Shown here: positions 1 to 7,506 of the stretch, piece by piece
Position numbering within the stretch: position 1 is the first letter of the stretch
Layout of the letters: the number at the start of each line of letters is the position of its first letter
Assembly: GCA_051881315.1 (NCBI GenBank)
Contig: JBJEPQ010000049.1
Coordinates: forward strand, 1-30,258
DNA from: CAG-488 sp051881315
GTDB taxonomy: Bacteria > Bacillota > Clostridia > Oscillospirales > Acutalibacteraceae
DNA length: 30,258 nt
Reading direction: 5' to 3'
Position numbers and translations under genes: made by a program
Notes under the pieces: generated by a model
The model's database searches: none
Seen by the model: only the letters and a program-made list of their open reading frames with translations
Told to the model about the DNA's origin: nothing

Positions 1-86
1 TTGTTAAAATCATTCATAAAAATAATTGTACCAAAAAAAGAAGTTTAGGTGTATAGGCGGATTATATCGAAAAAGCAAATCGGATC

Positions 87-1400
87 GTGCCTTCAAAGGC
101 GCAGCTTGATTTTATGAACACGGAATTTATAGCGTTCATTCACTTCGGAATGAATACCTTCTGCAACACGGAGTGGGGCACGGGGCGCGAGCCGGAAAAG
201 TATTTTAAGCCTGCCGATTTTTCGGCAAAGCAATGGGTAAGCACAGTTAAAACAGCCAAGATGAGGGGCATTGTGCTGACCTGCAAATATTCGGACGGCT
301 TTTGCCTTTGGCCGAGCAAGTACACGGAACACAGCGTAAAAAACTCACCGTGGAAGGACGGCGAAGGCGACCTCGTCAAGGAGCTTGCCGAGGAATGTAA
401 GGAGCAGGGAATAAAGTTCGGCATCTATCTTTCGCCATACGATATGCACGAGGAAAGCTTCGGCACGGAAAAATACAATGATTTCTTCGTCAATCAGCTC
501 ACCGAGCTTTGCACCGGATACGGCGATATCTTCTGCGTTTGGTTTGAGCGTGACAACAGCGGAAAACAGAATTACGACTGGCAGAGGTATTATGACACCG
601 TACGCAAGTATCAGCCGAATGCCGTGATCTGCAACTGCGGCCCCGATATCCGCTGGTGCGGCAATCATGTAGGAGTGAGCAGATCGAGCGAATGGAGCGT
701 CGTTCCGAAAGAGCTGATAAATAACGCTCCGTCCAAAAAACTCGTTGAACCCGATCTCGGCAGCCGAAAAAAGATAAAGAGGGCAAAGGAGCTTGTGTGG
801 TTCCCGTCGATAACGGATATTTCGCTCAGACCGGGCTGGTTTTTCCACGAGACCGAGAATTTTGACGTCAAGGTGCTTTCAAAGGCGCTGGAGGTTTACT
901 TCAAATCGGTCGGAAACAACGGCTCTCTGATACTGAATATTTCTCCGTCCCACACGGGCAAGATCGACAAGGTGGACGTTGAACATCTTGTAACTCTCGG
1001 AGTACAGCTCGGGATTGAATTTCAGGAAAACTTTGCCGAGGGAGGAACATTTACGGACGAGGGACACCGTGACGATCTCCATTCCTCAAGGTTTATAAAT
1101 TCGGGCAAATCATATTTTATCAGCGATCCGAAAGCGAAAAAGAGCGTTATTACCCTCGACATGGGAGAGGTAAGGAGTATCAACAAGGTTGTCCTTGCCG
1201 AGAATATTGAAACGGGACAGCAGATTGAGAAATTCAAGCTCTACTATTTCTTTGACGGCAAGTGGAGAAAGCTTTACAGCGGAACAACGATCGGCAGGAA
1301 GAAAATATGTCTTCTGCCGACAATGGACGCAAGGCGGCTGAGGCTTGTTATCGAAAAGACAAGAGTTTTTGCTACGCTGAAAAGCTTTGAGGTCTATTAA
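87..1400 (+). CDS. GH29 alpha-L-fucosidase-like protein with altered active site
   Basis: 437 residues. The fold is recognisable as GH29 alpha-L-fucosidase, a family that removes terminal fucose from glycans. Seen: FIAFIHFGMNTF near residues 14-25, DGFCLWPSKYTEHS near 70-83, SPWKDGEGD, and FGIYLSPYD at 111-119. A C-terminal region from about 345 to 437 looks like an F5/8-type beta-sandwich. Family members of this subgroup usually have a HHDGF motif, a WFDG nucleophile motif and GNE. Here they read YSDGF, WFER (E154) and GNH. The enzyme may therefore be inactive or altered. The GTG start at 87 is the first usable codon after an in-frame stop at 54. The upstream in-frame codons give NRIVPSK-like residues that would fit the family, so the real start could be a non-standard codon just upstream. 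No signal peptide is seen, so it is probably cytoplasmic. Family is fairly sure; activity is not. Confidence 0.8.
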   Translation: MPSKAQLDFMNTEFIAFIHFGMNTFCNTEWGTGREPEKYFKPADFSAKQWVSTVKTAKMRGIVLTCKYSDGFCLWPSKYTEHSVKNSPWKDGEGDLVKELAEECKEQGIKFGIYLSPYDMHEESFGTEKYNDFFVNQLTELCTGYGDIFCVWFERDNSGKQNYDWQRYYDTVRKYQPNAVICNCGPDIRWCGNHVGVSRSSEWSVVPKELINNAPSKKLVEPDLGSRKKIKRAKELVWFPSITDISLRPGWFFHETENFDVKVLSKALEVYFKSVGNNGSLILNISPSHTGKIDKVDVEHLVTLGVQLGIEFQENFAEGGTFTDEGHRDDLHSSRFINSGKSYFISDPKAKKSVITLDMGEVRSINKVVLAENIETGQQIEKFKLYYFFDGKWRKLYSGTTIGRKKICLLPTMDARRLRLVIEKTRVFATLKSFEVY

Positions 1401-1410
1401 ACCGAATAAA

Positions 1411-1443
1411 TTAAAAAGGCGTTTCGGATTTTCCGAAACGCCT
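1411..1443 (-). terminator. Terminator between the fucosidase-like gene and rny
   Basis: A perfect 12-bp stem (1417-1428 with 1432-1443) closes a TTT loop. On the minus strand it is followed by a TTTTTAATTT tract, so it fits as the rny terminator. The plus-strand tail is less T-rich, but the hairpin may also stop the convergent gene at 1400. Confidence 0.8.
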
Positions 1444-1474
1444 GATTACTTTCAGTTTTACTCTATTTCAAAAA

Positions 1475-3037
1475 TTATTTAGCAACGTCAATCACACGGT
1501 TTTCACGGATAACGTTGACCTTGATCTGTCCGGGATACTCCAGTTCATCCTCGATTTTCTTAACGATATCTCTGGCAACGAGTACCATCTGATCGTCCGA
1601 AACCGCCTCAGGCTTAACCATGATACGAACCTCACGGCCTGCCTGGATAGCATACGATTTATCAACGCATGGGAATGAGTTTGTGATCTCTTCGAGCTTT
1701 TCAAGTCTCTTGATATAGTTCTGAAGATTTTCTCTTCTTGCTCCCGGTCGTGCGGCGGAAATTGCGTCAGCCGCCTGAACGAGGCAAGCAACGATCGTTC
1801 TTGCTTCAACGTCGCCGTGGTGGGCTTCGATAGCGTGAACGACATTATCGTTCTCCTTATACTTTCTGGCGTATTCAACGCCGAGCTCAATATGAGAGCC
1901 TTCCATCTCATGGTCGAGAGCCTTGCCGATATCGTGGAGAAGACCGGCACGTTTTGCCGTCTTAACGTCGGCTCCGAGCTCGGACGCCATAAGACCTGCG
2001 ATATAGGAAACCTCAAGAGAATGGTTGAGAACGTTCTGACCGTAGCTGGTACGGTATTTCAGCTTGCCGAGCTGTTTAATGAGTTCAGGGTGAATACCGT
2101 TGACGCCTGCGTCAATAGCGGCTCTTTCACCTGTCTGCTTAATGGTGTGTTCAACCTCACGCTTGGATTTTTCGTAAAGCTCCTCAATCCTTGTCGGGTG
2201 GATTCTGCCGTCTGCAATGAGCTTTTCAAGCGTAAGTCTTGCGATCTCACGGCGAACGGGATCAAAACACGATACCGTGATCGCCTCAGGTGTATCGTCG
2301 ATAATAAGATCGACTCCCGTAATCGTTTCAAGGGTTCGGATATTGCGTCCCTCACGTCCGATTATACGGCCCTTCATCTCATCATTGGGCAAGGCAACGA
2401 CCGAAACGGTGGCGTCCGCACTGTGATCTGCGGCGCAGCGCTGAATTGCCGTTGCAATAATTTCACGAGCTTTCTCGTCTGCTTCATCCTTTGTTTTCTG
2501 CTCATATTCCATAATCTTGACCGCTTTCTCGTGAACGAGATCGGACTCAAGAGTTTTGAGCAGATAATCCTTAGCCTGTTCCTTGTTGAAGCCTGAAATT
2601 TTTTCAAGCATTTCAATCTGACTTCGCTTGACCAGCTCGATTTCCTCCGCTTTTTTCTCGGCGGCTTTGAGCTTGCCGGTGAGCTGTTCGTCTTTCTTTT
2701 CGATGTTCTCGGTCTTTCTGTCGAGACTTTCCTCTTTCTGAGCAAGTCTGCGTTCCTGACGCTGAACCTCGCTTCTTCTTTCACGAAGCTCTTTTTCAAG
2801 CTCTGTGCGCTGACGGTGGATCTCGTCTTTAGCCTCAAGGATAGCTTCCTTCTTCTTGGACTCTGCCTTTGAAACGGCGTCGTTCACAATTCTGGTAGCC
2901 TCCTGCTGAGCCGAGCCGATTGTAGCTTCCGCAACCTTCTTTCGGTATACGATACCGATGAGGATTCCGGCTGCCGCCGCGGCAACAACACAGGCAATTA
3001 TAATCACAACAAACAGTGATATTTTAATTGTTAACAA
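1475..3037 (-). CDS. rny: Ribonuclease Y
   Basis: 520 residues, the normal length for RNase Y, the membrane-anchored endoribonuclease that starts bulk mRNA decay in Firmicutes. Order of parts: an N-terminal membrane helix at about residues 7-30 rich in V, A and I; a long charged coiled coil to about 200; a KH RNA-binding domain containing GRIIGREGRNIR; and an HD phosphohydrolase domain containing GLLHDIGKALDHE. The start is a TTG at 3037 preceded by AGGAGGT with about 12 bases between, slightly long. An upstream GTG is out of frame. The gene stands alone on the minus strand with its own promoter and terminator. Very sure. Confidence 0.97.
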   Translation of the reverse strand: MLTIKISLFVVIIIACVVAAAAAGILIGIVYRKKVAEATIGSAQQEATRIVNDAVSKAESKKKEAILEAKDEIHRQRTELEKELRERRSEVQRQERRLAQKEESLDRKTENIEKKDEQLTGKLKAAEKKAEEIELVKRSQIEMLEKISGFNKEQAKDYLLKTLESDLVHEKAVKIMEYEQKTKDEADEKAREIIATAIQRCAADHSADATVSVVALPNDEMKGRIIGREGRNIRTLETITGVDLIIDDTPEAITVSCFDPVRREIARLTLEKLIADGRIHPTRIEELYEKSKREVEHTIKQTGERAAIDAGVNGIHPELIKQLGKLKYRTSYGQNVLNHSLEVSYIAGLMASELGADVKTAKRAGLLHDIGKALDHEMEGSHIELGVEYARKYKENDNVVHAIEAHHGDVEARTIVACLVQAADAISAARPGARRENLQNYIKRLEKLEEITNSFPCVDKSYAIQAGREVRIMVKPEAVSDDQMVLVARDIVKKIEDELEYPGQIKVNVIRENRVIDVAK

Positions 3038-3177
3038 AGTATAAATGCACCTCCTGTCTTAAAATTTTAATTTAATAAGTAAATCAATTAGTTATAATGA
3101 CCGATCTGCGGATGTTCGTTTCCGACGATCAGATCCGATGATATTATAATCCGGCAAACTATAATAACATCTGTAAT

Positions 3178-3206
3178 ATTTTAATACATTTTTGCCGTCC
3201 TGTCAA
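3178..3206 (-). promoter_or_regulatory. Predicted sigma-A promoter of rny
   Basis: On the minus strand, TTGACA (3206-3201), 17 bases, TAAAAT (3183-3178). This leaves a leader of about 130 bases before the TTG start. The leader can fold at about 3100-3140 (GATCTG with CAGATC outside, CGGA with TCCG inside). Confidence 0.65.
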
Positions 3207-3264
3207 GGTGAGTTATACGATTTTAATAAAATGTAAAAATAATAATTGCTTAGTAAATTTTTGT

Positions 3265-3293
3265 TTGACAAACTGAAGTTTATAATGTATAGT
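3265..3293 (+). promoter_or_regulatory. Predicted sigma-A promoter of the secreted DUF4474-like gene
   Basis: TTGACA (3265-3270), 17 bases, TATAGT (3288-3293). It is divergent from the rny promoter. The transcript would start near 3300, giving a leader of about 105 bases before the chosen start at 3406. Apart from the two promoters and leaders, nothing else is seen between 3038 and 3405. Confidence 0.7.
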
Positions 3294-3405
3294 AATAACA
3301 TTGAACCGGAGGAATAGGTATATTTATACAGAACAAGGAATAATAATGAAAGATGTTTTTGTCGGTATACTAAACTCCGGCAAGATGATTGAAGGGAGAA
3401 TACTT

Positions 3406-4614
3406 ATGAAAAGAATTACTGACAGGCTGATTGCGGCATTTCTGACGCTGACGATCGTTTTCTCGACGGTAACAATTTTTACCTCTGCAAAGACAGACGC
3501 CGATATACCGAGCGGCGAGGTCGTTTTTGACGAGACCGATCCCGGCTACAACGAGGGAAAGGATCACCTGACAACCGAACAGTTCTTTGGCTTTGTGGAC
3601 ACCGTCAATGCAATGTTCAAGAAAATTTTCGGTTTTAACATTATCAATGAAAAGAAGATCCGAATTGAAGTCAACGGAGTGATGGACGACATTTTCAGCG
3701 AGTGGCTGGTAAAGACCGGCGGCACACTTGATCCCTTTCAGATTGCGAATTGTCTTCCCGATTTTACGGACGGCTCCGAAAATGTATGCGAGCTTCTGAG
3801 AATTGATGTTGATACGCTTGCTCCGCTGTTTAAAGAGAAAGCCAATGATTTCTACAAGCAGGGCAAAACTATCGAGGGACTTTTCTTTGACTTTGCAAGA
3901 ATGTATCTTCTCGGTATAGATCATATGTGTATTGATGCGGAGCAGAACGAAAGCGAGCCTGAAATATACAAGGTATTTATTATGATATATTACAGGAACG
4001 GTTCTTCGGAAAAAATCAAGTCCGATTTTGTTTACGACACCAATACTCATGAGCTGAAAAGAAGAAACAACCGAGGTGTATTCGGCTTCAATCTTGACGG
4101 CGATGATTATGTTATCTATGCCATTACGGATACATGGCAGAGATATTTCGGTTTCTGCATCACCTATGATATATTGGCAAACCTGACGGTTTATGACTAC
4201 GATACTAAACGCATTTACCTTACCTACGGCGGAAAGGATTGGCTTTTCCAAATCTGGAAGGGTATATACTGGATATCAAACGGTGCGGAAATCGGCATAT
4301 ACAACCGTCCCGAACAGCAGATAAAAACATCGGTTTATGAGTGCGCTCCCGATGAAGATATGATGATTATGAGCCTTGAGCTTTATCAGGGCAACAGAAA
4401 AATATTTGCCCGTGAGCCTCAGCTCCATTGGTGGGTTATCGGCTTCTCTATCGAGGAAAAGGTTTATGACGCGAAATACCTTACCGCAAAGGGTACGATC
4501 GAATTTCCGAACGAGGAGTTTGCAGAGCTGTTCGTTCAGGGTGCAAATAAAAAGGGCATAGAAGCGAGCCGTGACGGCGCAAAGGTTTCTTGGCTTTGGG
4601 CTCAGGAGAAGTGA
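3406..4614 (+). CDS. Secreted protein with a DUF4474-like domain
   Basis: 402 residues from the ATG at 3406, which has a GGGAG ribosome site 7 bases upstream. This start begins with MKRITDR and a hydrophobic stretch at residues 8-26 ending TSAKT, a clear Sec signal peptide, so export is expected. A longer frame to 3301 exists, and another ATG at 3346 has AAGGA before it, but both would bury the signal peptide. The C-terminal half holds WLFQIWKG, NGAEIGIYN and LHWWVIGF, which I associate with DUF4474, a domain of unknown function common in Clostridia. No catalytic motif is recognised. It is a single gene with its own promoter and terminator. Reality of the gene is sure; the family name is moderately sure. 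Confidence 0.8.
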   Translation: MKRITDRLIAAFLTLTIVFSTVTIFTSAKTDADIPSGEVVFDETDPGYNEGKDHLTTEQFFGFVDTVNAMFKKIFGFNIINEKKIRIEVNGVMDDIFSEWLVKTGGTLDPFQIANCLPDFTDGSENVCELLRIDVDTLAPLFKEKANDFYKQGKTIEGLFFDFARMYLLGIDHMCIDAEQNESEPEIYKVFIMIYYRNGSSEKIKSDFVYDTNTHELKRRNNRGVFGFNLDGDDYVIYAITDTWQRYFGFCITYDILANLTVYDYDTKRIYLTYGGKDWLFQIWKGIYWISNGAEIGIYNRPEQQIKTSVYECAPDEDMMIMSLELYQGNRKIFAREPQLHWWVIGFSIEEKVYDAKYLTAKGTIEFPNEEFAELFVQGANKKGIEASRDGAKVSWLWAQEK

Positions 4615-4631
4615 ATAGCAATAAATAATTA

Positions 4632-4664
4632 AGGGGCTGTCTTAGTGCGACAGCCCCTAATATT
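4632..4664 (+). terminator. Terminator after the DUF4474-like gene
   Basis: A 9-bp GGGGCTGTC / GACAGCCCC stem (4633-4641 with 4649-4657) with a 7-base loop is followed by TAATATTTTTATTT. It sits between two convergent genes and may act in both directions, since the other strand continues into CTTAATTATTTATT. Confidence 0.85.
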
Positions 4665-4665
4665 T

Positions 4666-4950
4666 TTATTTCGTCACGGTGTCGGCAAGGTTTGTGCCGC
4701 TGACATCTGCGGAGTCTACAACCGTGACCTGTCCGGAGCTTCCGTCGGCGACAACGGTGAAGCCTACTCCGCTGAGCTTCAGTCCGACGATGAGAAGAAT
4801 TAAAAGGCAGACGATTGTGACGCCGATCATAGAGAGGGCGGTTATCTTGCCTTTTTTCTCTTTTTCACACGCCTTAACATACTGATCCATACGCTTCTGA
4901 ACGTCGGTCAGATCAATATTAGTTTGCTGTTCTGCTTTTTTCTTTGACAT
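4666..4950 (-). CDS. Small single-pass membrane protein of unknown function
   Basis: 94 residues from the ATG at 4950, which has GGAG 9 bases upstream; a longer TTG frame at 4959 has poorer spacing. The first 40 residues are highly charged (MSKKKAEQQ and KEKKGK) and probably cytoplasmic. One membrane helix follows at about 42-65 (IGVTIVCLLILLIVGLKL). A short Ser/Thr/Val/Asp-rich tail would lie outside the cell. No family is recognised. It lies 49 bases after the metallophosphoesterase on the same strand, so it may be the last gene of that operon. Confidence 0.7.
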   Translation of the reverse strand: MSKKKAEQQTNIDLTDVQKRMDQYVKACEKEKKGKITALSMIGVTIVCLLILLIVGLKLSGVGFTVVADGSSGQVTVVDSADVSGTNLADTVTK

Positions 4951-4999
4951 TGTCACCAACTCCGATTTTGATTATACATTATTATTTTCGATTTGTCAA

Positions 5000-6610
5000 T
5001 TACGGCTGTTCGGTTATCAGGAGAGATTGATCTTCATGCTCGAACGAGATGAAATTGTTCCTTGCGGCATATGCCCATCTCATACCGAAAAGCTCACACG
5101 CATCGGCAGGCATATAAAGCTGGTTGCGAAGTCGGAGCACCTTTGCGCCGATTGTTACGGTTTCTCCGTTTACGGTTGCTTGATCGCTGTTTTCAAAAAA
5201 TTCCACTCTCTTGCCGTAGGCTTCAAGCGTGATCTTGCCCTTTTCCTTTAAGACATAGCCGCCGATGTATCCGATAAGAGTGCCGAAGCAGGCGTACCAG
5301 GTTCCGTCAACGTTCTCGCACGGAACGGCGGACTGGCAAAGTCCCATCAGCGCACCCTTAAAGGTCATACGCGTCTGATTGAATTTCGGAGCGATAGCAT
5401 AAGGCGTAATCTCGTCCTTTGCCTTGTCGATCGTACACTTGTCAACAATTCTGCCGTCCTCGATAATCTTTGAGGTCAGGGTGATTTTATCGCCGTCAAC
5501 CTCAACTATCGCAACAACGGAGACAGGCTCCTCCTCGCAGTAGAAAGCAGAATGCCAGACCTTTGAAATAGCTCTTGTTCCCGGAGGATTCTGATTGGAA
5601 TTGCCGAGCATATAGTGAATCGTACCCTGTGACGGACGCTCGAAAAGCTCCTCGTTTCTTCTGGGGAAGCTTCTTGCAAAGTTGTGCTCATGACCTGAGA
5701 AAACGAGGTCGAGCATTTCAAAGCCCTCGGTCATAACAGGATATGCGTCATAGTTGGCGCAGTCCGAGCCGGAATAGCAGATCGGGAAATGATATGTACC
5801 GATATTCCATGTTCTTCTGTTTTTGTTCAGGTCGTCGATCATCCATTGATTGACCTCTTCGGGACCGTTTATGCCGATAACCTGGAAATGCACGTTTCCG
5901 TAGTTGAAAGTATAGTTTTCCGTCTTCCAGTTTTCGGGGCCGTCGTATGCGTAGGAGCCTTTGAACTGATTGTTAAAGAACTCGGCAGGCTCGGCATAAT
6001 ATCTGCCAATGCCATGCTCATAATCCTTGAAGCCTCGGTTGTCGTGGTTGCCGACGGACATCATGAAAGGAATACTTTCGACAATTCCTTTCACTCCCTC
6101 AAATGCACCGTTCCACTGAACCTCGTGCTGACCGCAGTCCGTATTGTCGCCGCCCGTGAGAATAAAACGTGCGTCGGGATTTTCGGCAAGAGCGGTCTTG
6201 AGAATTTCGGTGAAATGCGAGTAGTCGGGACATTTACAGCCGCCCCTCTGCTGGTCGGAAACGCAGATGAATTTGAATTTAGTAAGGTTTTCAGGCTCGG
6301 TGGTGAAGCTGAATTCGTCACTCCTGTGGCTGTCGTCGCCGCAGGTGTAGAAATATTTTGTATCGGGCTTGAGACCCGCCAGCTTAACCCAGAACATATT
6401 GCTGATATCAATATCACTTTTGAAAACCTCGGTCTCGGCATCGGTACGCTTTATTTCGTCCGTGCCGTCCTCACGGTAAAGAACATAGCCGTTCTTAACG
6501 TCCGTGCTTGTTCTCCAGGTGACGTTCATCGTTGTTTTCGCATCGTCGGCGATGCTGATAAAAATGTGGTCGGGCTGAGGCTGAGAGCCTCTGATCGGTT
6601 TTTCTGACAT
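5000..6610 (-). CDS. Purple-acid-phosphatase-like metallophosphoesterase
   Basis: 536 residues. An N-terminal fibronectin-like sandwich (about 10-105) precedes a calcineurin-type phosphoesterase domain. The metal-ligand motifs are visible in order: VSDQQ (D119), GGDNTD (D155), VGNHD (N188, H189), YHFP (H274) and SGHEHN (H307, H309). The layout is that of purple-acid-phosphatase relatives, which hydrolyse phosphomonoesters. The tail (about 485-535), with NGETVTIGAK and MPADACELFG, resembles the copper amine oxidase N-terminal-like repeat often found on exported clostridial proteins. However, no signal peptide is present, and the start is firm: ATG with AAGGAGG upstream. It follows the LCP-like gene by 12 bases, so they are probably co-transcribed. 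Substrate unknown. Confidence 0.88.
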   Translation of the reverse strand: MSEKPIRGSQPQPDHIFISIADDAKTTMNVTWRTSTDVKNGYVLYREDGTDEIKRTDAETEVFKSDIDISNMFWVKLAGLKPDTKYFYTCGDDSHRSDEFSFTTEPENLTKFKFICVSDQQRGGCKCPDYSHFTEILKTALAENPDARFILTGGDNTDCGQHEVQWNGAFEGVKGIVESIPFMMSVGNHDNRGFKDYEHGIGRYYAEPAEFFNNQFKGSYAYDGPENWKTENYTFNYGNVHFQVIGINGPEEVNQWMIDDLNKNRRTWNIGTYHFPICYSGSDCANYDAYPVMTEGFEMLDLVFSGHEHNFARSFPRRNEELFERPSQGTIHYMLGNSNQNPPGTRAISKVWHSAFYCEEEPVSVVAIVEVDGDKITLTSKIIEDGRIVDKCTIDKAKDEITPYAIAPKFNQTRMTFKGALMGLCQSAVPCENVDGTWYACFGTLIGYIGGYVLKEKGKITLEAYGKRVEFFENSDQATVNGETVTIGAKVLRLRNQLYMPADACELFGMRWAYAARNNFISFEHEDQSLLITEQP

Positions 6611-6622
6611 TTGTTTTCCTCC

Positions 6623-7501
6623 TTAGGATATGCTTGAATCGTTTATGATAACGGTTGAACTCTTTCTTTGATCCGAGTTGCAGAACGCCTTTACTGTTGC
6701 CATTGCTTCCGCCGCCTCGAAGAACGAGATGTCACTGTTGGAATCGAGCTTTGAAAGCAGCTTTTGATAAATAATTGATCCGTTTTCAACGTTCTTGGAA
6801 TTTATAAAGCTGTCAAGCATCGCACAGACGAGCTTGCCCTGAGTTCTCATTCCCTCCGTGCCGAGAGTTTTACAATACCTGAAATATTTAATAAGCGTTT
6901 CGCCCTTGATCGTCTGATTGCCCTGAGTGAGAATGAGGGTGTATGCGTCCGTTCGGTATTCGATGCGCTCGGTTACGTTGTAAGGAAGACCGTCCATATA
7001 GTTGATCGCAAGGGCAAAGGTCTCCGCCGTGGAGCCTGCATATTTGGCGATAGATATGCCTTCTTTTTGTTCAACTGCCGAAACGAGCTTGCCTGCGCCG
7101 CTCTCTTTGAGTATCTGAACATAGGATGTGCCGTCTGCCGATTTTCCGTCGGGATTGAGGGGACGGACTTTCAGAATACAGTTGTCCATATCCGCTTCGA
7201 TAATGTGCAGGAAATACATTTCCGAATAGTCGTCGGCGGAACAGAAGATCAGAAAATTAGTTTTTCCGCTTAGTTCAGTCGGGGTTATGTTCTGTTCCTC
7301 GGTTGTGGTTTCCTCCGAATCCGATGTCGTTGTCTCCTTTGAAAAAATGCTTTTCAGGGATATCTGATTGTGTCTGAAAATCACGACGGCAGAAATTGAG
7401 CCGAACACAAGGGCAAAGGCAAGAAAAGCGGCAAAAAAGCGCAGAAGATCGCTCTTTTTGTCCTGTTTGCTTGTTTTGAATTTATGACCTCTTAATGCCA
7501 T
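6623..7501 (-). CDS. Divergent LytR-CpsA-Psr-like membrane protein
   Basis: 292 residues from the ATG at 7501. A GTG at 7510 would overlap the stop of the upstream gene and is an alternative. A basic N-terminus and one membrane helix (about 21-43) are followed by a Ser/Thr/Glu-rich linker with ETTT repeats, then an outside domain. NFLIFCSADD, KVRPLNPDG and GETLIKYFRYCKTLG line up by eye with the start, central and YARYR-like segments of LCP domains, which attach wall polymers to peptidoglycan. The usual PRD-type arginine/aspartate motif is not evident, so activity is doubtful. It is in an operon with the GH13 and phosphoesterase genes. Confidence 0.6.
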   Translation of the reverse strand: MALRGHKFKTSKQDKKSDLLRFFAAFLAFALVFGSISAVVIFRHNQISLKSIFSKETTTSDSEETTTEEQNITPTELSGKTNFLIFCSADDYSEMYFLHIIEADMDNCILKVRPLNPDGKSADGTSYVQILKESGAGKLVSAVEQKEGISIAKYAGSTAETFALAINYMDGLPYNVTERIEYRTDAYTLILTQGNQTIKGETLIKYFRYCKTLGTEGMRTQGKLVCAMLDSFINSKNVENGSIIYQKLLSKLDSNSDISFFEAAEAMATVKAFCNSDQRKSSTVIINDSSIS

Positions 7502-7506
7502 ATATA

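Noticed and set aside
1817..2596. A 259-codon plus-strand frame inside rny.
   Set aside because: Antisense to the certain rny gene; codon-mirrored composition and no promoter.
5789..6607. A 272-codon plus-strand frame opposite the phosphoesterase.
   Set aside because: Antisense shadow without a start signal; the minus-strand gene has clear catalytic motifs.
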